From Paenibacillus luteus (lineage in GTDB: Bacteria > Bacillota > Bacilli > Paenibacillales > Paenibacillaceae), in assembly GCF_006542765.1 (NCBI RefSeq), contig NZ_SKCD01000036.1, forward strand, positions 1 through 52,378: DNA of 52,378 bases. Reading direction: 5' to 3'. Made by a program: the position numbers and the translations under genes. The number at the start of each line of letters is the position of its first letter. Position 1 is the stretch's first letter. Under the pieces are notes generated by a model. The model was not told the origin of the DNA, ran no database searches, and worked only from the letters and a program-made list of their open reading frames with translations. Shown one piece after another: positions 17,475 to 24,429 of this stretch.

Positions 17475-18570
17475 ATTGAAGGTCGGTATCATCGGTACTG
17501 GCAATATAAGCGGGATTTACATGGATAACGGGAAGCGCTTCGAATCGATGGAGATCGTGGCGTGCGCGGATTTGGACGAGGAGCGCGCCAAAGCCAAGGG
17601 AGAAGAATACGGCGTTCGCGGCTGTTCGGTAGACGAGTTGCTCGCCGATCCGGACATTCAGATGGTCATCAACCTGACCATTCCCCAGGCCCATGGGCCG
17701 GTTGCTATGCAAGTGCTGGAAGCGGGAAAGCACGTCTACACGGAGAAGCCGCTGGCCGCTACGCGCGAGGAAGGCATTCGCGTACTTGAGACGGCGAGAA
17801 GCAAAGGTCTGCGTGTCGGCGGCGCGCCGGATACCTTCCTGGGCGGCGGCATCCAGACGTGTATCAAGCTGATCGAAGAGAACGCGATCGGTACGCCTAT
17901 CGGCGCAACCGCTTTCATGATGGGTAGTGGACCGGAAAGCTGGCACCCCAACCCGGACTTTTTTTATCAGCCTGGCGGCGGGCCGCTGTTCGATATGGGG
18001 CCCTATTATTTGACCGCGCTGGTTGCGCTGCTCGGTCCTATCTCCCGCGTGACGGGTTCAGCGAAGATCTCGTTCCCGGAACGGGTCGCCAAAAGCGAGA
18101 AGCTTAACGGGAAGAAGATCAAAGTCGAGACGCCGACCCACATCGGTGGCGTGCTCGATTTTGTATCTGGACCGATGGCGATGCTGCTGACAAGCTTCGA
18201 TATCAACGGCGGTTCTATTCTGCCGCGGATCGAGCTGTACGGGAGCGAGGGGACGCTGCTGGTGCCGGACCCCAACACGTTTACCGGTCCCGTGAAGCTG
18301 AGACGGATGGGCGATGAAGAATGGTCGGATATTCCACTGACGCATGGTAAGACCGAGAATGCCCGAGGCGTCGGCGCCGCAGATATGGCACAGGCGATTA
18401 TGTCCGGTCGCGGCCACCGCGCGAGCGGCGACTTGGCCTATCACGTACTAGAAGCAATGTTCGGCATTCTCGACGCTTCTTCCCAAAGCGTTCATTATAC
18501 GATGCAAAGCACTTGCCAGAAACCAATCCCGTTCCCGACGGGACTTACAGACGCCGAACTAGAAGTATAA
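17467..18570 (+). CDS. Gfo/Idh/MocA-family NAD(P)-dependent sugar dehydrogenase
   Basis: 367 aa. The N-terminal Rossmann domain begins VGIIGTGNISGIYMDNG and has an acidic residue ending strand 2 (CADLD), consistent with NAD binding. YTEKPLAATREEG contains the catalytic lysine of the EKP motif, and the C-terminal alpha/beta domain carries GGGPLFDMGPYYLTAL as in this family. These enzymes oxidise or reduce sugar hydroxyls or open oxidised sugar rings. ATG 17467 lies inside the end of the preceding isomerase gene with GGAGGAGG just upstream, so the pair is co-translated. It is the last intact gene of the locus. Confidence 0.9.
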   Translation: MAKLKVGIIGTGNISGIYMDNGKRFESMEIVACADLDEERAKAKGEEYGVRGCSVDELLADPDIQMVINLTIPQAHGPVAMQVLEAGKHVYTEKPLAATREEGIRVLETARSKGLRVGGAPDTFLGGGIQTCIKLIEENAIGTPIGATAFMMGSGPESWHPNPDFFYQPGGGPLFDMGPYYLTALVALLGPISRVTGSAKISFPERVAKSEKLNGKKIKVETPTHIGGVLDFVSGPMAMLLTSFDINGGSILPRIELYGSEGTLLVPDPNTFTGPVKLRRMGDEEWSDIPLTHGKTENARGVGAADMAQAIMSGRGHRASGDLAYHVLEAMFGILDASSQSVHYTMQSTCQKPIPFPTGLTDAELEV

Positions 18571-18624
18571 CTGCAATGCAGGGATTCAATTTTCTGAAAT
18601 GACTTTTTAACTTGCTTACAAAGA

Positions 18625-18870
18625 GTAGAACAATAAGGCGGCCGGAACTGTTAGCTTACGGTTCCGCGGGCGGCGCCCGCGCCGCCGAGCATTTGCGGGG
18701 AAGCTGACGTCAGCGCAAATCCAACCTTTTCGCTCTTTATGGATTTCGAGCAGTACAAAACGTTTAAACCGACCGACGCGCAGTTAAAAAATGTGAATGC
18801 CATGTTGAACCAGGTTGTCGCGTGGAGCGGAGCCTTGAAGAGTTTGCGTAATAATCGTGAGTTAGCGAAA
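18625..18870 (+). pseudogene. C-terminal remnant of an NADPH-dependent FMN reductase
   Basis: Two frames join to give the end of a flavodoxin-like NADPH-dependent FMN reductase. NKAAG is followed, after a one-base shift, by YGSAGGARAAEHLRG; then, after a second shift, come AFAG-type residues and FSLFMDFEQYKTFKPTDAQL with the closing NAMLNQVVAWSGALKSLR. The YGSAGGARAAEHLR and VxWSGALKxLR blocks are typical of the family. The first two thirds are missing and at least two frameshifts are present, so it is a relic at the right border of the sugar locus. Confidence 0.65.
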
Positions 18871-18909
18871 AGACCATTAGAGCTGCTGAAGCTCGAATGG
18901 TCTTTTTTT
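18868..18909 (+). terminator. Rho-independent terminator
   Basis: AAAGACCATT and AATGGTCTTTTTTT enclose a second small stem (AGAGCT/AGCTC). It follows the FMN-reductase remnant. Between 18910 and 19046 nothing recognisable is seen. Confidence 0.75.
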
Positions 18910-19046
18910 GTGCGTGAATCTCTATTTATTCTGAATATTTGTTTACTCATTTTTCCTGCAAGTCCTGGGAATATTTCGGTTGCGACACTTACAGTGTCCA
19001 GTAACTTTCCCCCGATTTATCGCCGTGCGGAAAGGAGGTTCCGCCG

Positions 19047-19112
19047 ATGGGTACGGAATTACTGTCGGATGACAAAAACCTTATCCCATTCCTACGGTCA
19101 TATCGATTGTAA
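19047..19112 (+). CDS. Possible 21-residue peptide with strong ribosome site
   Basis: AAAGGAGG at 19031-19038 is followed by ATG 19047 and a 21-codon frame (starts MGTELLSDDKNLIPFLRSYRL) ending in TAA at 19110. The ribosome site is as good as any in the window, but the peptide has no known relatives that I recognise. It may be a truncated gene start at the junction between the sugar locus and the small-gene array, a leader peptide, or chance. Confidence 0.25.
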   Translation: MGTELLSDDKNLIPFLRSYRL

Positions 19113-19221
19113 GGAAAACGAGTGGGACGCTGTAGCTGAGATCCGCTACTTAAACTTCGTTAGATCACTGTAAGGCCACGCCATAAATGAGGAGGCAGGG
19201 GGTGCAACGGAGCGCTGGCTT

Positions 19222-19247
19222 TAAACTATCGGGCAAGTTAATGGAAT
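19222..19247. repeat. Right half of a cassette-type element (E) at the border of the GC-rich locus
   Basis: TTTAAACTATCGGGCAAGTTAATGG resembles the right ends of the other elements (compare TTAAACTAAAGGGCAAGTTA at about 22893) but has no left end or hairpin before it. It is the first array-type sequence to the right of the sugar locus. Confidence 0.5.
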
Positions 19248-19349
19248 GGTCGGTAGCTCTTTTTCGCTAAAAGTAAACATGAAAACGTTTATAGTTGTGA
19301 TATTATTTAGATAGCCACAATTGAATAAAAAATGAGACGAGGTCTCCTT

Positions 19350-19925
19350 ATGCGGATAGATTTTCGAGTAAATCATGACGATTTTGATAAACATATTGAT
19401 TTTACGGAAGCGCAAGTATTTTTCTCTTCACCAATTGAGCGAATGTGTACATTTCAAGCTTGGGGGATTGCAGTGTTATGTGAAACTCCTCTAAATAAGG
19501 AACTAAAAAAACATGTAGGTCAAGAAGTGGGGAACTATAACAGTTACTCGTCTCTATATAAAGAACTAAAGAAGCATCTGGAAGTCGAAGGGGATATTTA
19601 TGTTTCTGGAATGGTTTCGGTAATATTTCCCAATGTAGAGACAGGAGTCATTGAAGTTGCACTCTTTAAAGAAAGTGGCGAAGGTTTTTTATACGGACCA
19701 GAGGGTATTGTACGAGTTACGCGGAGATGGGGAAATACCATTTCATCTAGTAAGAAGGAGTATTACATCGATTTTATATCAGACTGGCCTTTTGGAAGCG
19801 GCAATCTGCGGATTTACGCTGAGAATGAGTTTATACTTTCGATTGATGTGAAGGACTGTATTCCTCTTAGTTGGTATGTAGAAAATCCAGAGAAGTATGC
19901 GTATCAGATGAGGGTAAAAGATTAA
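19350..19925 (+). CDS. Hypothetical protein, about 191 aa, array gene
   Basis: Soluble protein without signal peptide. I do not recognise the family. It is rich in beta-type and aromatic residues, with segments such as VFFSSPIERMCTFQAWGIAVL and WPFGSGNLRIYAENE; its size and low GC resemble immunity-type proteins, but that is only impression. ATG 19350 is chosen because GACGAGG lies at proper distance; an earlier in-frame ATG at 19332 lacks a site. Its last codons run straight into cassette-type element F (the stop codon is part of ATTAAGCTAACGGGAG), as expected of a gene-plus-repeat unit. Confidence 0.7.
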   Translation: MRIDFRVNHDDFDKHIDFTEAQVFFSSPIERMCTFQAWGIAVLCETPLNKELKKHVGQEVGNYNSYSSLYKELKKHLEVEGDIYVSGMVSVIFPNVETGVIEVALFKESGEGFLYGPEGIVRVTRRWGNTISSSKKEYYIDFISDWPFGSGNLRIYAENEFILSIDVKDCIPLSWYVENPEKYAYQMRVKD

Positions 19926-20012
19926 GCTAACGGGAGACTATAGCACACAAGGCATTACGGCAGCCAGCTAGACATTGGCTGCCTATTCGTTCAACAAACG
20001 GCTAGTTTAGTT
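19921..20012. repeat. Cassette-type intergenic element F
   Basis: Left end ATTAAGCTAACGGGAGACTATAG, hairpin GGCAGCCA (19959-19966) with TGGCTGCC (19976-19983), and right end GTTCAACAAACGGCTAGTTTAG. Confidence 0.75.
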
Positions 20013-20103
20013 TAATAAGGCTTGTAAAAATCGTGTACCTTGAAGGAAGTATTGAGTTACAACTAGAATGTTACAAAAAACTAAATTCTGAGGAAGTGGT
20101 TAT

Positions 20104-20604
20104 ATGAGTTATGATGTCCATATTACTAAGGCAGAGCACTGGATATATAGTGAAAAAAATCCTATAGCAGTTGAAGACATAGAGAAGGTTTCTGATCTCT
20201 TAGACACATTCAAGGGAGTACCTTTTCAATATAAAGATGGCAGGCTTATGATAAGTAGTGCTGACGAAAGGGTAATTGGACTTATGATTGATATTGCAAA
20301 TAGAATAGATGTTCGGGTTCAAGGAGATGATGGAGAATATTACAACAATGACGAAAATAAATATCCGCAACCTCCTGAATACCTAAAGCAAGATTTAAAT
20401 GAACCTGAAGTTGACATTCTTGATGAGAAGAAACAATTTGTTGAATCTCTTGGAATCAATAAAAAAATTCTACATCCTAAGTATGGTACAGGTAAAATTA
20501 TTGAAATACTTGGCGAAGGAATGGATACAGAACTCGTAGTAAAGTTTACTGATAAAGAAAAGACAACACGATTACTAGCTTATTACGCGCCAATAAGCTT
20601 CTAA
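20104..20604 (+). CDS. Hypothetical protein with N-terminal MSYDVHITKAEHW motif
   Basis: 166 aa, soluble. It starts MSYDVHITKAEHWIYSEKNP, a signature I associate with a group of uncharacterised bacterial proteins of similar length. The C-terminal 45 residues (ILHPKYGTGKIIEILGEGMD then VVKF) look like the small KOW/Tudor-like tail found at the end of UvrD/PcrA helicases, where it contacts protein or nucleic acid. The middle (70-110) is acidic and Asn-rich. Function is unknown. ATG 20104 follows GAGGAAGTGG. It is flanked by elements F and G, one complete gene-plus-element unit. Confidence 0.75.
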   Translation: MSYDVHITKAEHWIYSEKNPIAVEDIEKVSDLLDTFKGVPFQYKDGRLMISSADERVIGLMIDIANRIDVRVQGDDGEYYNNDENKYPQPPEYLKQDLNEPEVDILDEKKQFVESLGINKKILHPKYGTGKIIEILGEGMDTELVVKFTDKEKTTRLLAYYAPISF

Positions 20605-20616
20605 ATATTCTTATTT

Positions 20617-20711
20617 CATTAAGCTAAATGGGAAACGAGATTTCAATAAAAACACGGAAGCAGCCGACCACAATGATCGGCTGCTTCATTACGTTAACGG
20701 GCAGTTTAACG
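20617..20711. repeat. Cassette-type intergenic element G (near-identical to A)
   Basis: Left end ATTAAGCTAAATGGGAAACGAG, then TTTCAATAAAAACACGGAAGC, a perfect hairpin AGCAGCCGA...TCGGCTGCT (20659-20685) and right end ACGTTAACGGGCAGTTTA. Differences from element A in the hairpin are partly compensatory (T-G versus C-G pairing), which suggests that the structure is maintained. Confidence 0.8.
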
Positions 20712-20780
20712 CAACAAAAGGTGATGTTATTATTTTACCGAATATTATATATAAGTTGAACTGTAGAGAGGGAGATAATA

Positions 20781-21275
20781 ATGGATTACGGTTGGATATT
20801 GTTAACTGATGAAGAAGAAAAAGAAGTTTGGTCAAAATTTAATAAGGTATTTCATCCTAGACCAAGTAAATCAATTTTCCCTTCATATATTCCAACTCCG
20901 TTTATCCAGTATGATATATCTAATTGTTATACGGAAGAATTCATTCAAGATTTCGAAGAAAAAGCTGTTTTAGCATTTCAAAAATGCACAATTCCTGGAG
21001 AGCGTATTTACGCTCTAGATTGGCAACATGATTGCTATATAGTAGATGCACAAAAAGAGTTTCCTAGACATGTACCTTGGAGAGTAGACAATGGAGAATG
21101 GATAATTTCAATATATCCGGATGGAGATTATCATTTTTTTCTAGCCAGTGACTTTTCATGGGGGATATTAGGTCATCCATGGGAGAATAACATTACTATT
21201 TATGGGGATAAACTTTTAAGCTGTTTCTCAAAGGCGCAGCCGCTGATGCTTCATAAAGTAATTATACAAGGATAG
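20781..21275 (+). CDS. DUF2716-family protein
   Basis: 164 aa. The sequence fits DUF2716: an early W and E-VW-KFN-F pattern, FPSYIPTPFIQYDIS, IPGERIYALDWQHDCY, then an IYPDGDYHFFLASDFSWGILGHPWE core and a short I-G-L-L tail. These blocks occupy about residues 15-25, 34-48, 75-90 and 112-142. DUF2716 proteins are common in Bacillales and Streptomyces, often near immunity or toxin-type genes; their activity is not known. ATG 20781 has GAGAGGGAG upstream. GC content is low, like its array neighbours. Confidence 0.85.
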   Translation: MDYGWILLTDEEEKEVWSKFNKVFHPRPSKSIFPSYIPTPFIQYDISNCYTEEFIQDFEEKAVLAFQKCTIPGERIYALDWQHDCYIVDAQKEFPRHVPWRVDNGEWIISIYPDGDYHFFLASDFSWGILGHPWENNITIYGDKLLSCFSKAQPLMLHKVIIQG

Positions 21276-21281
21276 AGGACA

Positions 21282-21330
21282 GCTAAGTTAAAATCTTTGA
21301 ACTTAACTGGAGAATATAGCTCGAATTTGA
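21282..21330. repeat. Degenerate cassette-type element H
   Basis: CAGCTAAGTTAAAATC...AACTTAACTGGAGAATATAGCTCGAATTTGAGGAGCT keeps parts of the left end (CTTAACTGGAGAATATAGCTC) and a short hairpin (AGCTCGAATTTGAGGAGCT), and supplies the ribosome site of the next gene. Confidence 0.45.
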
Positions 21331-21341
21331 GGAGCTGTATT

Positions 21342-21644
21342 ATGGAGAGAGCTAACTGGACCCCACTACGGAACATAAGTGATGATGAAAAGATATGGAT
21401 TGGAACAAAAGTTAGGCTTTATAATGTTGGTTTGAATGTTATTTATAAGACTGATGACTATTACGATTATTTGGTGTCTTTGATCTATGATAACGTGGAG
21501 TATTTTCAACTGACCAACCTTTCGCAAGGTAAGGCGGGTAATATTATTTGTGTTATTAAGAAAGATATACCGAATCATTATGCACTGGGTAAAACCCTTA
21601 AAGATATGGTGGGACTTGAAAATACATTTGTCCTTTTAGAGTAG
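21342..21644 (+). CDS. Hypothetical protein, about 100 aa, array gene
   Basis: Soluble protein of unknown family. It has SH3-like beta features (WIGTKVRLYNVGLNVIY, then YLVSLIYDNVEYFQLTNLSQGKAG) and no cysteines outside one in IICVIKK. ATG 21342 is chosen because GAGGAGCTG precedes it; the longer frame from 21297 begins inside element H and would be encoded by repeat sequence. It is followed by element I. Confidence 0.65.
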   Translation: MERANWTPLRNISDDEKIWIGTKVRLYNVGLNVIYKTDDYYDYLVSLIYDNVEYFQLTNLSQGKAGNIICVIKKDIPNHYALGKTLKDMVGLENTFVLLE

Positions 21645-21649
21645 CTAGA

Positions 21650-21746
21650 GTTAGCTGAACTAACGGGGAACTATAGTTTAACAAACACGAGGACGTAGTT
21701 GCTGGCATTGAACTGCAGCCTCATTGAAATAACATGCAGATTAGTG
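21650..21746. repeat. Cassette-type intergenic element I
   Basis: Left end GTTAGCTGAACTAACGGGGAACTATAGTTTAACAAAC, an imperfect hairpin GAGGACGTAG...CTGCAGCCTC, right end ATTGAAATAACATGCAGATTAG. Confidence 0.7.
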
Positions 21747-21766
21747 AAACTACAAGGAGAATGACT

Positions 21767-21937
21767 ATGTATCGTTTAAGTGAAGACTTTCAATATCACG
21801 ATAGTTATTTTGTTATAGGGAACCCGTGGTTCCCCATAATTATTGTTGTTTTGCTTATTATGGCTGGTGTAATTATTTATAAGGTTTTAAGAAAAAAAAC
21901 GATAACTAACCTCTACGTCTGTTCAACTAACGGATAA
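21767..21937 (+). CDS. Small single-pass membrane protein, about 56 aa
   Basis: ATG 21767 follows AAGGAGA at 21754-21760; the earlier in-frame ATG codons are upstream of or touching that site. The product has a short outer-type segment (YRLSEDFQYHDSYFVIGNPW), one strongly hydrophobic helix (FPIIIVVLLIMAGVIIYKV) and a basic tail RKKTI. The last residues (CSTNG) are encoded by GTTCAACTAACGGATAACG, a partial cassette element that has been read into the gene. Function is unknown. Confidence 0.55.
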   Translation: MYRLSEDFQYHDSYFVIGNPWFPIIIVVLLIMAGVIIYKVLRKKTITNLYVCSTNG

Positions 21938-21958
21938 CGCCATTAAAAAGATCAGATT

Positions 21959-22012
21959 AAAACCTCCCATAAGAAGTAAACTAGAACTAATAGCTTCTAA
22001 ATGGGAGGTTTT
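21959..22012 (+). promoter_or_regulatory. Long hairpin burying the ribosome site of the recombinase gene
   Basis: Arms 21959-21976 (AAAACCTCCCATAAGAAG) and 21994-22012 (CTTCTAAATGGGAGGTTTT) pair almost fully, with a 17-nt loop. The right arm contains GGGAGG, the Shine-Dalgarno sequence for ATG 22016. Folding would hide it and limit translation. Alternatively the inverted repeat could be a recombination site next to the recombinase. Confidence 0.65.
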
Positions 22013-22015
22013 GTT

Positions 22016-22846
22016 ATGAATCTAAGTGAGTTGTGGCGGTCTTATGAAGCTGACAAACGTATTCAAGGATTTTGTCCGAAAACATTAAATGCTTATATCC
22101 TGCAGCATAGAATGCTGATGTCGGAACTTGGTGACCATGATATAGCTGAGATAACGTTAACAATGTTAAAAGAGTACTTGGCAAAACAGGCAGATCGTTT
22201 AAAGCCAAGCAGCCTGGGACATCGTATTCGGTTTGTTCGTTCTCTTTTCCGTTACGCGTATGAAGAAGCTTACCTGAATTCAAATCCTTCACTAAAATTA
22301 AGAGAACCTAAATTGGATAAGCGCATTCCTAAATTTTTAATTGAAGAAGATGTCATCAACTTGAAGATCTCTTGTCAGTCATTGAGGGAAAGAGCTCTGC
22401 TCGAGTTTCTTTACTGTACTGGGCGTCGTGTTGGGAAGGTAGAGAAGATCAACATTGAGGATCTGAATTGGGAACATTGCTCTGCGATAGTTAATGGCAA
22501 GGGTTCAAAACAGAGAGAAGTGTATTTGACGACTGAGTGCAAGATATAGCTAAAGAAGTATCTTGCCAGTCGTGAAGATACCTGTAAAGCATTATTCGTG
22601 ACGGAAACCCAACCCATTAAGCGTATGGCCATTCCTACGTTTAGATGGGCTTTAAAACGGCTTGCAGATCGAGGAGAAATTATTACCGCACCGATTTAGA
22701 CACACTTATGCTTGCCAGCTACTAGATAACGGTGCACCTCTGGATTTTATCCAAGTATGTTAGGTCATGAAAAAGCTTCAACCACGCAAATCTATGCTCA
22801 GCTCCGCGGCGAACGTCGGAGAGAACTTTACCGCAGATTCTTTTAG
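22016..22846 (+). pseudogene. Broken XerC/D-like tyrosine recombinase
   Basis: From ATG 22016 the product starts as a phage-type integrase: an N-terminal SAM-like core-binding domain (LWRSYEADKRIQGFCPKTLNAY, then SSLGHRIRFVRSLFRYAYEEAYLNSNP) and the start of the catalytic domain with RALLEFLYCTGRRVGKVEKI, where the first catalytic arginine region is GRRVGK instead of the usual GxRxSE. A TAG at 22547 stops it, but the frame continues with LKKYLASREDTCKALFVT. After a frameshift near 22690, FRHTYACQLLDNGAPLDFIQ-MLGHEKASTTQIYAQL supplies the H-x-x-R-like box, LGH and the catalytic tyrosine. At least one nonsense and one or two shifts inactivate it. It lies inside the cassette-like array. Confidence 0.85.
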
Positions 22847-22867
22847 CTTGTATTAGCAGCGGAGTGT

Positions 22868-22920
22868 TTTAACGATCCGTTATTAAACTAAAGGGCAAGT
22901 TATGCGGAACAAAATAAAAT
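22868..22920. repeat. Cassette-type element K after the recombinase
   Basis: GTTTTAACGATCCGTTATTAAACTAAAGGGCAAGTTATGCGG carries a right end of the array type (TTAAACTAAAGGGCAAGTTA) directly after the recombinase remnant. Confidence 0.5.
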
Positions 22921-22990
22921 TCGTCTTCGTAATTAGAAGGGAGTATGCTGAGTACAGCGATCTTATGACGTTATCTAGGAGGAATGTCTC

Positions 22991-23431
22991 ATATTCCAAA
23001 AAATCAGAAACCTATTCAAGACTCGACGACTTAAACATGAATTAGAATTACTGAAACCAATACATGTCATTATGCATGAAAATAAAGAAATCTTCGAAGA
23101 TCATTGGCAAGCAAGGACAGAAGCTTATGAATCGTTATCGGAAGAAGATATTCAAAGTATTTTAGTCTATACTAAAAAGAAACTAAATGAATTATCAAAT
23201 TATTTCAATACCTTTAAGTTCAATAAACGGTCAAAGGATGTTTTATTCTTCTATACGGACTATGTAGATCTTTTATTGAAATTTCACAAGAGTAAATTTG
23301 ATATGAGAAATCACCTGCAATACATGTATTTATATAGTGAACTATTATTAGGATCGCAAAGATATATAACGATTAAGAATTATTTAAGAGAAATTGAAGG
23401 GAAGTTCGAGGAAGATGATTCATTAAGCTAA
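22991..23431 (+). CDS. Hypothetical alpha-helical protein with lost or non-standard start codon
   Basis: The open frame continues upstream of the first ATG (23072) without a stop to AGGAGG at 22977-22982. Exactly 8 nt after that site stands ATA (22991) where a start codon should be. The extended product would read (M)FQKIRNLFKTRRLKHELELLKP and then MHENKEIFEDHW, about 146 aa, mostly helical and charged. Either ATG has mutated to ATA, or AUA is used weakly, or translation starts at 23072, which has no ribosome site. Family unknown. The stop codon runs into element L (ATTAAGCTAAC), as for other array genes. Confidence 0.6.
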   Translation: MFQKIRNLFKTRRLKHELELLKPIHVIMHENKEIFEDHWQARTEAYESLSEEDIQSILVYTKKKLNELSNYFNTFKFNKRSKDVLFFYTDYVDLLLKFHKSKFDMRNHLQYMYLYSELLLGSQRYITIKNYLREIEGKFEEDDSLS

Positions 23432-23510
23432 CTTGGAACCATAGCGTAACAAACAACAGGACGCGGCTGCCAAAATAAAACGGTAGCCGCGTTGAGCTAA
23501 CGGTTAGGAT
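23423..23510. repeat. Cassette-type intergenic element L
   Basis: Left end ATTAAGCTAACTTGGAACCATAGCGTAACAAAC, a hairpin ACGCGGCTGCC...GGTAGCCGCGT (23461-23492) and a right end GAGCTAACGGTTAGG. It is the last array element recognised. Confidence 0.75.
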
Positions 23511-23559
23511 ATCGTGGTGATTCCGACTTTTCTGTCGATATTATTCTTGTAGGAGATAT

Positions 23560-23850
23560 AAAACTAAAGCTCAGTAAGAAAAGCAAAGAAACGGAGCAGC
23601 AAATTAACCACAAGCAAATCCCCAACGTCTCATGCAGTTAGCAGGCATTCAGTCGGTGATCCGCAGCAGAAAGCGAAAGAATGTGTTCGGGCATTAGAAT
23701 AACAACAGCCTCGCCGTCAAAAAGGCTGTGAAGGCAGCGCCAAGGAGTAGACCCATGCTGCATAGTGACCGAGGCTTTCAATATACTTCTTTGCGATTTA
23801 CAAAACGAAGCGGCCTCAGTCCAATGGAATTCAGGACTAAGGCCGCTTAA
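23560..23850 (+). pseudogene. Remnant of IS3-family (IS150-like) transposase OrfB
   Basis: Frames in order give pieces of an IS3-type OrfB: INHKQIP (the NHKRV region), MQLAGIQSVIRSRKRKNVFG, AVKKAVKAAPRSRPMLHSDRGFQYTS (HSDRG-x-QYTS of the DDE core) and, after an internal deletion, RSGLSPMEFRTKAA with a final TAA at 23848. Several stops and shifts and the missing centre make it inactive. The end of the frame forms a strong hairpin (AAGCGGCCTCAGTCC with GGACTAAGGCCGCTT, about 23803-23849). Confidence 0.7.
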
Positions 23851-23918
23851 CGGTTTTTATTATTTGTATTGTCTAATTGATGAGGTGCAGTTCACGCGTA
23901 GGAACAGCCTCAAATGAA

Positions 23919-24103
23919 TTATTTTTTAAATATCTTCAAAATATCCAGTGCTGTGTTATAAACAAATCTTTCCCATCTCGCTAATAAGCTATTTCCATTA
24001 TTTCATTCGCGATTTGAGTAGCGTGACGTTTATGAAACTCTGCAACTCGTTGATTATGGAATGTGTTGAAACGTTGGTGGCGAAGGTTTATTTTTGCGTT
24101 CAT
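23919..24103 (-). pseudogene. Small helical protein gene with probable frameshift
   Basis: ATG 24103 has GGAAAGAAGGG at good distance and encodes MNAKINLRHQRFNTFHNQRV and further charged residues, 40 codons up to a TAG at 23981. A shift of frame at that point continues naturally as LARWERFVYNTALDILKIFKK to a TAA at 23919. The intact gene would be about 60 codons, so a one-base change has probably broken it; alternatively the 40-residue form is real. Family not recognised. From 24104 to 24340 I see no gene; a single DnaA-box-like TTATCCACA lies at 24152. Confidence 0.4.
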
Positions 24104-24340
24104 CGTATATCCCTTCTTTCCATTTTTTGTAATTATATCATGCATGATAATTTATCCACAACAAGATCCCGTTGAGACATGGGAGTGATAACCTCAAGTG
24201 GCAGCGTGGAGAATGCGCGCAGTTTGTTTTAATCTCCAGGTTCAGTCTAAAACTTATTTAATGGAGCCTGTAGGTACGGTGACCTAGCCGAATCCTTTAT
24301 TTTCTGCTCACACGTGGATCGGACAAGGAATCATCTCATA

Positions 24341-24366
24341 AAAAAAACCGCTCAAATGAGCGGTTT
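24341..24366. terminator. Terminator downstream of sodC-like gene
   Basis: AAAAACCGCTC, AAAT, GAGCGGTTT: a compact hairpin with an A run on one side, so on the minus strand it ends in T residues, fitting termination of the superoxide dismutase transcript. Confidence 0.75.
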
Positions 24367-24429
24367 GATCTTAATCTACTGCTTTTCCTCGATAAATTGC
24401 CACGATCAAGCACACTGCTGGCTCTTAAA

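Noticed and set aside
24152..24160. Perfect DnaA box TTATCCACA in a gap
   Set aside because: Only one box and no AT-rich unwinding region, dnaA, rep or par gene nearby; too little for an origin.
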